A stretch of DNA of 35,970 bases from assembly GCA_022703335.1 (NCBI GenBank), contig JAKLDV010000012.1, positions 1 to 35,970 of the forward strand. The letters run 5' to 3'. Position numbers and translations under genes: made by a program. Under the pieces are notes generated by a model. The model saw only the letters and a list, made by a program, of their open reading frames with translations, was not told where the DNA came from and ran no database searches. How positions within the stretch are numbered: the first letter of the stretch is position 1; each line of letters opens with the position of its first letter. This DNA comes from Elusimicrobiota bacterium (lineage in GTDB: Bacteria; Elusimicrobiota; Elusimicrobia; FEN-1173). This document shows, piece after piece, positions 23,668 to 31,416 of this stretch.

Positions 23668-24622
23668 CGGGTCGGGCCGCTCCCCGTGGTGGCGGGGTCC
23701 CTACCGGGACGGGGCCACCTTCACCTGGGACCTGCTCTATCGGTGCAACTATCGCTGCAGCTATTGTTGGTGGGAGCAGAAGAAACTCTGGGGGGAATTT
23801 TCAAAAAAATATCCGCCCGTCCCCGCGCAGAAATGGATCGATGCCTGGCGCCGGCTGGGCGGCCGATACGGCCGCGCCCGGCTCGACGTTCTCGGCGGGG
23901 AACCGCTCGCCACTCCCGACGCCGCCGGGTTTTTCGCGGAACTCTCGAAACACCACGACCTTGTCATCAACACGAACCTGTCTCCCGGCCGGAAAGAGTT
24001 GGAGACCCTGGCGGCCCGCTGCGTTCGGGAGGCCGTATACATCAACGCCAGTTTCCATCCCGAATTCGCGGAGCGGGAGAGTTTCCTGGAAAAAATGCGG
24101 TTGCTGAAAGAGGCCGGTTTCCCGGCGGCGGTGTTCGTTGTTTCCTACCCGCCGCTCATCCCGCAGTTGCCGAAGATTCGGGAATTTTTCTCGAAAGCGG
24201 GGATCCCCGTCGGGGTTCAGGTTTTTCAGGGGACTTACCGGGGCCGGGACTATCCGGCGGCTTTCACGGAGGCGGAGCGGGAGGCGCTGAAAACGGATGC
24301 CGGGCTCCGGTCGTCGGAAGAGCGGTGGGCCTACCGGGTGGAGGAGCGGCCCACGCGCGGGAAACTTTGTTGCGCGGGCTGGTTCTACGGCAACGTGAAG
24401 GCGGATGGAGAGGTCTACCGGTGCGGAGGAACCGGGCCGGGGTTGGAAACGGAAGCGCGCGTCGGGAATCTCTTCCAGGAGGATTTCGAGCTTTTTCCCG
24501 GGCCGGCCCCTTGTCCGGCCGGCCGCTGTTTCTGCCAGGAACATATTTATCTTTTGGAGGAACAGGAAAAAAAATGTCCGGACCTCGTGGAACGCTGGGC
24601 TTCCGGAAAACGCGCTCAGTAG
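23645..24622 (+). CDS. Radical SAM protein with a C-terminal Cys-rich (SPASM-like) region
   Basis: About 325 residues. The cluster motif is RCNYRCSYCWWE (CxxxCxxC), then LDVLGGEPLATPDAAGFF, a core phrase. The C-terminus has LCCAGWFYGNVKADGEVYRC followed by CPAGRCFCQEH, which looks like an auxiliary cluster region of SPASM/twitch type. These enzymes often modify peptides or act as anaerobic maturases. No precursor peptide is recognisable nearby. The start at 23645 (ATG with GGGAAG upstream) overlaps the previous gene. An earlier ATG at 23618 is possible. Its stop overlaps the convergent truA stop by 7 bp. Confidence 0.82.
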   Translation: MKKMIANNGSGRSPWWRGPYRDGATFTWDLLYRCNYRCSYCWWEQKKLWGEFSKKYPPVPAQKWIDAWRRLGGRYGRARLDVLGGEPLATPDAAGFFAELSKHHDLVINTNLSPGRKELETLAARCVREAVYINASFHPEFAERESFLEKMRLLKEAGFPAAVFVVSYPPLIPQLPKIREFFSKAGIPVGVQVFQGTYRGRDYPAAFTEAEREALKTDAGLRSSEERWAYRVEERPTRGKLCCAGWFYGNVKADGEVYRCGGTGPGLETEARVGNLFQEDFELFPGPAPCPAGRCFCQEHIYLLEEQEKKCPDLVERWASGKRAQ

Positions 24623-25323
24623 CGGACGGATTTGAGATAGAGTCCGTGGGGCGGGACGGTTTGGCGCGGATCGGGACGGGTTTTGCCCAGCCCGGCGGCG
24701 ATGAGCTGGCCTACGATGCGGCGGACCATGCGGTGCAGGAAGCGATCCCCGGAAATTTCGAAAATGGTTTCGTCCCCCCGTTTACGCGCGACGAGCCGGC
24801 TCAGCCGGCAGAGGGGTGAACGATCTCGCCCGGCGCGCCCCGCGAAGGCGGCAAAATTGCGTCGGCGCCGTATCCGTTCCGCCTCCCGCCGCAGGAGGCC
24901 CGATCGGAGCGGCCTCGCCAACCAGGCGGCCCGTGTTCTCATGAGCGCGGGCCTCTCCGCCCGGGCGAGAAGACGATAGACGTAGGTTTTTTCGACGGCG
25001 TCTCGCCGGGCGTGGAACGACGATGGCGCGCGTTCCGCGGAGAGAACGGAAACGTCGCTCGGCAGGTGGGCGTTCAGGGCCGCGGCGAGACGTCCATGGA
25101 ACAGGCCCGGCGCCCGGAGGCTCGCCACTTGTCCCATGGCGTGAACGCCGCTATCGGTGCGGGACGCCCCCACCGCCGAAACCCTCTTCCGAAACAAAAC
25201 CCGAAGCGCTTTTTCAAGCTCTCCCTGCACGGTCCGCCGGCCGGGCTGGAACTGCCAGCCGGAAAACCGCGTGCCGTCGTATTCCAACACCAGCTTATAG
25301 ACGATGGATTTTCTCATGGTCAT
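24616..25323 (-). CDS. truA: tRNA pseudouridine(38-40) synthase
   Basis: A 235-residue TruA that converts U38-U40 of the tRNA anticodon stem to pseudouridine. The catalytic aspartate is in VGASRTDSGVHAMGQV. LEYDGTRFSGWQFQPGRRTVQ and the C-terminal FLHRMVRRIVGQLIAAG are diagnostic. Length is at the short end for the family but complete. Two ATGs (25323 and 25317) are possible starts. It lies 92 bp after asd, a stretch that holds a GC stem (25331-25336 with 25345-25350) without a T run. Co-transcription with asd is likely. Confidence 0.96.
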   Translation of the reverse strand: MTMRKSIVYKLVLEYDGTRFSGWQFQPGRRTVQGELEKALRVLFRKRVSAVGASRTDSGVHAMGQVASLRAPGLFHGRLAAALNAHLPSDVSVLSAERAPSSFHARRDAVEKTYVYRLLARAERPALMRTRAAWLARPLRSGLLRREAERIRRRRNFAAFAGRAGRDRSPLCRLSRLVARKRGDETIFEISGDRFLHRMVRRIVGQLIAAGLGKTRPDPRQTVPPHGLYLKSVRY

Positions 25324-25415
25324 TGAGGGGGCCGCCGTCCGTCGGGCGGCAGGAGAGTTCCTCCGTCGAGCAGGGGGGCGCGGGGGCGATGGGTTGTCGC
25401 GCGAGGGCGGAGCCG

Positions 25416-26477
25416 CTATTTCGCCGCCGCTATTTTCTTGAGCGGTGTTTTGGCTTTCAACCAGTTCTTCTGGATGAGGTGTTCGGCGATCTGCACCGCG
25501 TTGAGAGCCGCTCCCTTGCGGAGGTTGTCCCCCACCACCCAGAAGAGAAGCCCGTTCTTGCTGGCCAGGTCGCGGCGGATGCGGCCGACGAACGATTCGT
25601 CCTTGCCGGCGGCGTGGATGGGCATCGGGCAGGTCGCCCCTTCGTAAGGGGAGTGTTCGTCCACCACGCGGACACCGGGCGATTGGGAGAGGACGTCCCG
25701 CGCGGCTTCCGGCGAGATCGGTTTTTCCGTTTCAATGTAGACCGACTCGCCGTGTCCGACGAACGTGGGCACCCGCACCGTGGTGACGATCATCTGGATG
25801 GACTTGTCCGAGAGGATCTTGTGGGCCTCGGTCATCACTTTCCATTCCTCGTTGCTGTATCCCTCCTCCTCGATCTTCCAGTTGTTGGCAAGGACGTTGA
25901 AGGCGATGCGGTCCGGAAAGCCGCCGAAGTCCGTGACTTTTTTCCCTTGGGCGACCATCTCCGCCTGCTGGCGGAGCATCTCGGAGGCTTTGCCGCCGGC
26001 GCCGGAGACGGCTTGGTAGGTGGAGACGATGACGCGCTTTACCCGGAAGGCCTTGTGCAGGGGCCCGAGGGGCATGAGGAGCGTCGCGGTGGTGCAGTTG
26101 GGATTGGCGACGACGCCGTGGTGGTTCTGCAGGGCGTCCCCGTTGATCTCGGGGATCACGAGCGGCACGTCGTCGTCCATGCGGAAATCGGAGCCGTTGT
26201 CGATCACCACCGCGCCGCGTTGGATGGCCTCGGCGCCGAAGGTGACGGCGGCGCCTTTTTCCCCCTCGGTCCCGGCGAAAAGGGCCACCTCCACGCCGTC
26301 GAAGGATTCCGGCGTGGTTTGCTTCACGGAATATTTCTCCCCGTCCACCTCAATGACGCGCTCGCTGCGCGCCAACACACGAAGTTCGTCCAGGGGGAAC
26401 CGGCGCTGCCTCAAAACCCGGATCATCTCGACGCCGACGGCGCCGACACCGACAACGGCCACTTTAAACTTTTTCAC
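25416..26477 (-). CDS. asd: Aspartate-semialdehyde dehydrogenase
   Basis: A 353-residue enzyme converting aspartyl phosphate to aspartate semialdehyde for lysine, methionine and threonine synthesis. The active-site cysteine is in VVANPNCTTATLL, and VIDNGSDFRM, STYQAVSGAGGKA, VRVPTFVGHGESV are family phrases. The N-terminal glycine loop is VAVVGVGAVG, where GATGAVG is more usual. I start at GTG 26477 because AAGGAG lies six bases upstream, whereas ATG 26492 has no site and places AAGGAG inside the coding region. A promoter and terminator abut just upstream. Confidence 0.95.
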   Translation of the reverse strand: MKKFKVAVVGVGAVGVEMIRVLRQRRFPLDELRVLARSERVIEVDGEKYSVKQTTPESFDGVEVALFAGTEGEKGAAVTFGAEAIQRGAVVIDNGSDFRMDDDVPLVIPEINGDALQNHHGVVANPNCTTATLLMPLGPLHKAFRVKRVIVSTYQAVSGAGGKASEMLRQQAEMVAQGKKVTDFGGFPDRIAFNVLANNWKIEEEGYSNEEWKVMTEAHKILSDKSIQMIVTTVRVPTFVGHGESVYIETEKPISPEAARDVLSQSPGVRVVDEHSPYEGATCPMPIHAAGKDESFVGRIRRDLASKNGLLFWVVGDNLRKGAALNAVQIAEHLIQKNWLKAKTPLKKIAAAK

Positions 26478-26521
26478 GAGCGACTCCTTCATGGATCGGC
26501 GGAGAGGCCGCCGGATCGATT

Positions 26522-26557
26522 AAAAAAGGCGCCCCGCGTTCGGGACGCCGTTTTTTT
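26522..26557 (-). terminator. Bidirectional intrinsic terminator after the dnaE - receiver operon
   Basis: GGCGCCCCG (26528-26536) and CGGGACGCC (26541-26549) pair with one mismatch around CGTT, flanked by AAAAAA on the left and TTTTTTT on the right. On the minus strand it ends in TTTTTT, 33 bp after the receiver-protein stop. It lies within 45 bp of the asd start. Confidence 0.85.
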
Positions 26558-26586
26558 ATTATACAAAAATCAAAAAAAGTCGGAAA
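26558..26586 (-). promoter_or_regulatory. Possible promoter for asd, directly upstream of the terminator
   Basis: On the minus strand, TTTCCG (26586-26581), 17 bp, then a perfect TATAAT (26563-26558). The -10 box touches the terminator, so any transcript would start inside or just before the hairpin. The -35 box is poor, and the T-rich spacer may create the TATAAT by chance. Confidence 0.45.
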
Positions 26587-26589
26587 CGG

Positions 26590-26961
26590 TCAGCCCTCCC
26601 GTTTTCCCGAAGTCATCTCCCGGATCACGCGGAGGAACTCGTTCACGTCGAAGGGTTTGGACATGTGGGCGTCGGCGCCGCAGGATTCCACGGCCACCTT
26701 GTCCTTTTCGTAATCGCGGCTCGTGAGGAGAAGGATGGGGCGTTCCGGAAACTTTTCGGAGAGCTGTTCGGCCACATGGTAGCCGTCGAGGAACGGCATG
26801 GTCACGTCGAGCACATACATCTGGAAGTCGCCGGCTTTTCCGGCCTCCAGCGCTTGCCGGCCGTCGCAGGCCGTGGTGACCTCGTGGCCGCCCATCTCCA
26901 GCGCCATCTTGATGTATTCCAGCGTCTCGGGGTCGTCGTCCGCCGCCAATATCCGTGCCAT
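26590..26961 (-). CDS. Single-domain response regulator (receiver domain only)
   Basis: A 123-residue CheY-like receiver with no output domain. It has the acidic pocket (ILAADDDPETLEY), the phospho-acceptor Asp in MYVLDVTMPFLDGY, the Thr of LLLTSRDYE and the Lys of DAHMSKPFDV. It should be phosphorylated by a histidine kinase and signal by protein contact, but no kinase is in the window. The ATG has AAAGGA eight bases upstream and lies 17 bp after the dnaE stop, so it is the second gene of that operon. Confidence 0.93.
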   Translation of the reverse strand: MARILAADDDPETLEYIKMALEMGGHEVTTACDGRQALEAGKAGDFQMYVLDVTMPFLDGYHVAEQLSEKFPERPILLLTSRDYEKDKVAVESCGADAHMSKPFDVNEFLRVIREMTSGKREG

Positions 26962-26978
26962 GCGAAGTCCTTTCCGGC

Positions 26979-29900
26979 TCAGGCCATGAGTTCCCAGCAG
27001 CCGCGGCCGAGCATTTTTTCCATCTCGCGCAGGAAACCGTCGGTGGCCTGCACGCGTTGTTGGGTCACTAAAGCATACTCCCCGCGGGTCGGGGTCTGCA
27101 AGCGAAAAATGAGGTGACATTTGCCCTGGTGGTCGGAGCAGACCTTCTGGACTTTTTTCAGCAGCTCGTCCTCCAGCCCCGCGGTGGAGACGTTCAGCAC
27201 CACCCGCCGGACCAACTGCTCCCGCGCATCCTTTAAAGGAAGCACCTTGTCCACCAGGATCTCGTGGGCGTCTCCGCGGAGCTGCACCTCGCCGTGCACC
27301 ACCACCATCTCGTGGGCGCTGAGGAATTTGGAGACGTCGTTGTAGGTTTTTGGGAAGACGACGCATTCTGTTTCGCCTTCCAGGTCCTCGATTTTGAAGC
27401 GGGCCATGGCGTGGCCGTTTTTGGTGACGGTCTTTTTTGTGTTCACGATCATTCCCGCCACGCGCACCTTGCCCGATTCCGGCAGCGTGCCGAGCGTGCG
27501 GTTGGTGTATATCTTCAATTCCTTCTGATACCGGGCCAGGGGGTGTCCGGAAAGATAGAAGCCGAGCACCTCCTTCTCGTTGGCGAGGAGTGTGTGTTCG
27601 TGCCATTCTTCGTGGGTGCCGTTCCCGCCGTTTTGCGGCGCGGGTATCGCGCGCGGCTTGATTTCCCCCATGTCGAAAAGAGCGCCCTGTCCGGCGGCGG
27701 TTTCTTCCCTCAGGCGCGTGGAGGCGGCCAGCGCGTTTTCCACCTGGGGCAGCATCTGGGAACGCCAGCGGCAGAGTTCCAGCAGCCGCACCTCTTCCGT
27801 CTCCTCGCCGAGCACGGGCCGGAGAGAATCGAACGCGCCGGCCTTGATGAGAGATTCCAGCACTTTTCGGTTGGCCTGCCGCGTGTCCACGCGGGAACAG
27901 AAATCGTCGAGCGATTGAAAGGGCCCCTTCTCCCGCCGCGCCTGCAGGATGGATTCCACCGCGCCTTCTCCGACGTTCTTCACCGCCAGCAGGCCGAAGC
28001 GGATCTTGCGGCGTTGCCGGTCCGCCGGCGGATTTTCCACGGTGAAGGCCGCCTCGGATTTTTGGACGTCGGGAGGGAGGATCTCGATCCCCATCTCCTC
28101 CGCTTCGCCGAGATAGCTGACGAGCTTGGACTCCACTTCCTTGGAACCGAGGTTGGAGTGGCCGATTTCCGATTTGAGCAGCGCGGCCATGAATTCCACC
28201 GGGTAGTTCGCCTTGAGATACGCCGTCTGGTAGGCCACCAGGCCGTAGGCCGAGGCGTGGCTCTTGTTGAAACCGTATCCGCCGAACTGGACGATGAGTT
28301 CGAAGATCTTCTGGGCGATCTTTTTGTCCACGTTCTTTTTCTGGCACCCGGCCATGAACGACTCGCGCTGCTGCTCCAATATCTCGTGGATCTTTTTTCC
28401 CATGGCTTTGCGCAGCACGTCGGCCTGGCCGGGGGTATACCCCGCCAGCGCCTGGGCGATCTGCATGACCTGTTCCTGGTAGACGATGATGCCGTAAGTG
28501 TCTTTGAGGATGGGTTCGAGCAGCGGATGGTCGTATTTCACCTTGGCGCGCGCGTGTTTTCGCTCGACGAACTCGTCGAGCATGCCGGAGCCCATGGGGC
28601 CGGGACGATAGAGGGAGATCAGCGCCACCGCGTCGGAGAGGGTGCTGGGGCGGAGTTTGCGCAGGAGGTCGCGCATGCCGCCGGATTCTAGCTGGAACAC
28701 TCCCGCCGTTCGCGCCTGCAGAAGGAGCTTGAAGGTGACGGGGTCGTCCAGCGGGATGGCGTCGATGTCGAATTGGGAATCGTGGCGGGCCTTCACCAGC
28801 GCCGAGGCGTCGCGGATCACCGAGAGGGTCCGCAGCCCCAGGAAGTCCATCTTCAAGAGCCCCAGCTTCAGCAGGGCCTCGTCGTTGTACTGGGTGGTGA
28901 TGACTTCGCGCGAGCCCTTGGCCAGCGGCACGTGCTGGGTCATGTCGCCGGCGGAGATCACGATGCCCGCCGCGTGCACGCCGGTGTGGCGTTTCATGCC
29001 CTCCAGCCGTTTCGCCAGGTCCAGGAGCTTGTGCACCTGCGGGTCTTTCTTGTAGAGGTCCGCCAGTTCCGGCACGGATTCCAGGGCGGAGTGGATGGTG
29101 GTGCCGAGTTCTTTGGGGAGCAGGCGGGCCACCTTGTCCACGTCGGGCAGGGGCATGTTGAGGGTGCGGCCCACGTCGCGCACCACCAGACGCGCCAGCA
29201 TGGAGCCGAAAGTGATGATCTGCGCCACGCATTGCTCGCCGTATTTCTGGCGCACATACGCGATCACGCGTTCGCGGCCGTCGTCGGAAAAGTCGATGTC
29301 CAGGTCGGGCATGCTGCGGCGCTCGGGGTTGAGGAACCGCTCGAAGAGCAGCCCGTTCTCGATGGGGTCGATGTTGGTGATGTTGAGTGCGTAGGCGGTC
29401 AGCGCGCCGGCGCCCGATCCGCGCCCCGGCCCAACCGGGATCCCCGCCTTTTTGGAGTAGTGGATGAAATCCCAGACGATGAGGAAGTAGGTGGAGAACC
29501 CCATCTTGCGGATGATGCTCAGCTCGTAGTCGAGCCGGGCCTTGTAGTCCGGCCGGATGTGGCCTTTGCGTTTCTTGAGCCCGTCGAGACAGAGTTTTTC
29601 CAGGTAGGTTTCGGGGGTCTCTCCCACCGGAACGTCGTACCGCGGCAGCAGGATCTGGTCGAATTTCAACTGCAGGTGGCAGCGTTCGGCCACCGACAGC
29701 GTGTTCTTCACCGCCTCCGGCACTTCGGCGAATTGCTTCGATATCTCCGCCGGCGATTTGTAGTAGAACTCCTGCCCCTCGTACCGCATGCGGTGCGGGT
29801 CGTCCACGGTTTTTCCGGTGCCGATGCACAGGAGCACGTCGTGGGCGACCGCGTCGTCCTTTCGGAAATAGTGGCAGTCGTTGGTGGCCACCGTGGGGAC

Positions 29901-30518
29901 CTCGTTCCGTTTTGCCAGATCGACGAGCATGGGGAAAACGCGTTTTTGGTCGGCGAGTCCGTGGTCCATCAGTTCGATGAAGAAATTGTCCTTGCCGAAG
30001 ATGGCGCGGTACTCGTCCAGAATTTGGACCGCCTTCTGCGGCTGGTCGGCGAGGAGCGCCGACGGGATCTCCCCCTTCAGGCAGCCGGAGAGGGCCACCA
30101 GCCCCTCGGAATGTTTCGAGAGGATCTCCCGGTCCATGCGGGGTTTGTAGTAGTAGCCCTCCAGAAAGGCCTGGGAGCTGAGTTTCAGGAGGTTGCGGTA
30201 GCCGGTTTCGTTGGTGGCCAGCAGGGTGAGGTGGTAGGCGGCCTCGCCGGGACGGCTGTCGCGGTCGAGCCGCGATTTGGGCGCTACGTAGGCCTCGATG
30301 CCGATGATGGGATTGATGCCGACTTCCGTGCACACCCGGTAGAATTCCACCGCGCCGTACATGTTGCCGTGGTCGGTGATGGCCAGCGAGGGATATTTGG
30401 TGGCCGCCATGGCTTTAACGAATTCGGACGGGTTGCCTTTTTCGTCCGTGAGGCGCGTGCCCCCGTCCAAGAGGCTGTATTCGGTGTGGTTGTGAAGATG
30501 AACGAACTCGGCGTGCAT
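26979..30518 (-). CDS. dnaE: DNA polymerase III alpha subunit
   Basis: The 1179-residue replicative polymerase. The N-terminal PHP domain is well preserved (VHLHNHTEYSLLDGG, LAITDHGNMYG, VATNDCHYF), unlike the degenerate PHP of E. coli, so metal-dependent proofreading is plausible. The palm has PDLDIDFSDDGRERVI (from about residue 404), with two catalytic aspartates. The fingers, the helix-hairpin region (GYGFNKSHASAYGLVAYQTA) and an OB fold (VRVAGMIVNTKKTVTKNGH) follow. Length is close to other DnaE proteins (about 1160). Its promoter is at 30548-30576. No ribosome binding site is obvious. A receiver gene follows in the same operon. Confidence 0.97.
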   Translation of the reverse strand: MHAEFVHLHNHTEYSLLDGGTRLTDEKGNPSEFVKAMAATKYPSLAITDHGNMYGAVEFYRVCTEVGINPIIGIEAYVAPKSRLDRDSRPGEAAYHLTLLATNETGYRNLLKLSSQAFLEGYYYKPRMDREILSKHSEGLVALSGCLKGEIPSALLADQPQKAVQILDEYRAIFGKDNFFIELMDHGLADQKRVFPMLVDLAKRNEVPTVATNDCHYFRKDDAVAHDVLLCIGTGKTVDDPHRMRYEGQEFYYKSPAEISKQFAEVPEAVKNTLSVAERCHLQLKFDQILLPRYDVPVGETPETYLEKLCLDGLKKRKGHIRPDYKARLDYELSIIRKMGFSTYFLIVWDFIHYSKKAGIPVGPGRGSGAGALTAYALNITNIDPIENGLLFERFLNPERRSMPDLDIDFSDDGRERVIAYVRQKYGEQCVAQIITFGSMLARLVVRDVGRTLNMPLPDVDKVARLLPKELGTTIHSALESVPELADLYKKDPQVHKLLDLAKRLEGMKRHTGVHAAGIVISAGDMTQHVPLAKGSREVITTQYNDEALLKLGLLKMDFLGLRTLSVIRDASALVKARHDSQFDIDAIPLDDPVTFKLLLQARTAGVFQLESGGMRDLLRKLRPSTLSDAVALISLYRPGPMGSGMLDEFVERKHARAKVKYDHPLLEPILKDTYGIIVYQEQVMQIAQALAGYTPGQADVLRKAMGKKIHEILEQQRESFMAGCQKKNVDKKIAQKIFELIVQFGGYGFNKSHASAYGLVAYQTAYLKANYPVEFMAALLKSEIGHSNLGSKEVESKLVSYLGEAEEMGIEILPPDVQKSEAAFTVENPPADRQRRKIRFGLLAVKNVGEGAVESILQARREKGPFQSLDDFCSRVDTRQANRKVLESLIKAGAFDSLRPVLGEETEEVRLLELCRWRSQMLPQVENALAASTRLREETAAGQGALFDMGEIKPRAIPAPQNGGNGTHEEWHEHTLLANEKEVLGFYLSGHPLARYQKELKIYTNRTLGTLPESGKVRVAGMIVNTKKTVTKNGHAMARFKIEDLEGETECVVFPKTYNDVSKFLSAHEMVVVHGEVQLRGDAHEILVDKVLPLKDAREQLVRRVVLNVSTAGLEDELLKKVQKVCSDHQGKCHLIFRLQTPTRGEYALVTQQRVQATDGFLREMEKMLGRGCWELMA

Positions 30519-30547
30519 GGATTCTTTTTTTCGGAGGACTTCAGAAA

Positions 30548-30576
30548 ATTATAGCTCTCCGGGAGACGTTTGGAAA
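30548..30576 (-). promoter_or_regulatory. Promoter for dnaE
   Basis: On the minus strand, TTTCCA (30576-30571), 17-bp spacer and a perfect TATAAT (30553-30548), about 30 bp upstream of the dnaE ATG. It separates dnaE from the XdhC operon. Confidence 0.75.
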
Positions 30577-30615
30577 GATTGTTGGGGGGCGGATATGAGC
30601 TTCTTCGGCCGCCCG

Positions 30616-31416
30616 TTAGAGGTCGCGCAGGTGTTTTCCGCTCCGGCCGTAACTGACTTTGAGGATTTCCGCCATCACCGACACCGCGATTTCTCCGGGA
30701 GACTTGCCGCTGATGTCCAGTCCGACGGGCGCGTAGACGCGGGGGTCCTTTTCCGGATGGATCCCCTTTTTGTTCAGCTGGGAGATGACCACGGGGACCT
30801 TGCTTTTGGAGCCGATCATGCCGATGTAGGCCGCCTTGGTTTTCAGCGCCGCTTCCAGGCATTCCTTGTCCAGCAGGTGACCCCGGGTCACGATGACCAC
30901 GTAGGTCTTCTCGTCCACCCGGGCGGCGCGCAGGGCCGCGTCCGGGGACTCGACGTGCACCGCCGAGGCTTTAGGGAAGCGCTCCCGGTTCGCGAACTCC
31001 GATCGGTCGTCGGCCACGGCGTAGGGGATCCCCGCGACGGTCGCGAGTTCGGCGATCTTCTGGCCCACGTGCCCGGCGCCGAGGACGAACAGTCGGATCC
31101 GCCCGACGAAGACCTCGATAAATATCTCGTTTTTTCCGGAACATTCCATGCCGAGGCCGTCGGGGGTCAGCGAATACGCCACTTTTTTGTTTCGGCCGGC
31201 GGCCAGGGCCGCGCGGGCCTCTTGGAGGCACGCCGCCTCGAGTTTGCCGCCGCCTACCGTGCCTTCGATCCGGCCGTCGGGGTAGACCAGCATCTTCGAG
31301 CCCGATCCCCGCGGCGTGGATCCGTCGGCCGAAATGACGGTGGCGAGGGCCACGTCCTGCCCGGCCCGGATGGCCTCGTGAAGACTTTTGAACAGCTCGG
31401 CGTCATCCATTTGCAT
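30616..31416 (-). CDS. XdhC/CoxI family protein
   Basis: A 266-residue protein. The N-terminal XdhC/CoxI domain has LATVISADGSTPRGSGSKML, TVGGGKLEAAC and the Cys-bearing GLGMECSGKNEIFIEV. The C-terminal Rossmann domain (XdhC_C) has LFVLGAGHVGQKIAELA. XdhC-type proteins bind molybdenum cofactor, help its sulfuration and insert it into molybdenum hydroxylases. No such hydroxylase is in the window. The ATG at 31416 has AAGGA upstream and overlaps the preceding gene by 14 bp, so it belongs to the transporter operon and is probably its last gene. No strong terminator follows before the dnaE promoter. Confidence 0.9.
   Translation of the reverse strand: MQMDDAELFKSLHEAIRAGQDVALATVISADGSTPRGSGSKMLVYPDGRIEGTVGGGKLEAACLQEARAALAAGRNKKVAYSLTPDGLGMECSGKNEIFIEVFVGRIRLFVLGAGHVGQKIAELATVAGIPYAVADDRSEFANRERFPKASAVHVESPDAALRAARVDEKTYVVIVTRGHLLDKECLEAALKTKAAYIGMIGSKSKVPVVISQLNKKGIHPEKDPRVYAPVGLDISGKSPGEIAVSVMAEILKVSYGRSGKHLRDL

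Noticed and set aside
25331-25350. Stem GCCGCC / GGCGGC upstream of truA taken as a terminator
   Set aside because: No T run follows on either strand; retained only as a note in the truA entry.
26478-26492. ATG 26492 as the asd start
   Set aside because: It would put the AAGGAG ribosome binding site inside the coding sequence, whereas GTG 26477 has that site at ideal distance.
26962-30333. The long minus-strand frame that continues upstream from the receiver gene across most of dnaE
   Set aside because: It is out of frame with dnaE and begins far before a well-supported receiver start at 26961 with its own ribosome binding site.
30519-30615. Terminator for the XdhC operon
   Set aside because: GGGCGG and CCGCCC could pair across about 16 nt, but no T run follows, so it is not listed as a feature.
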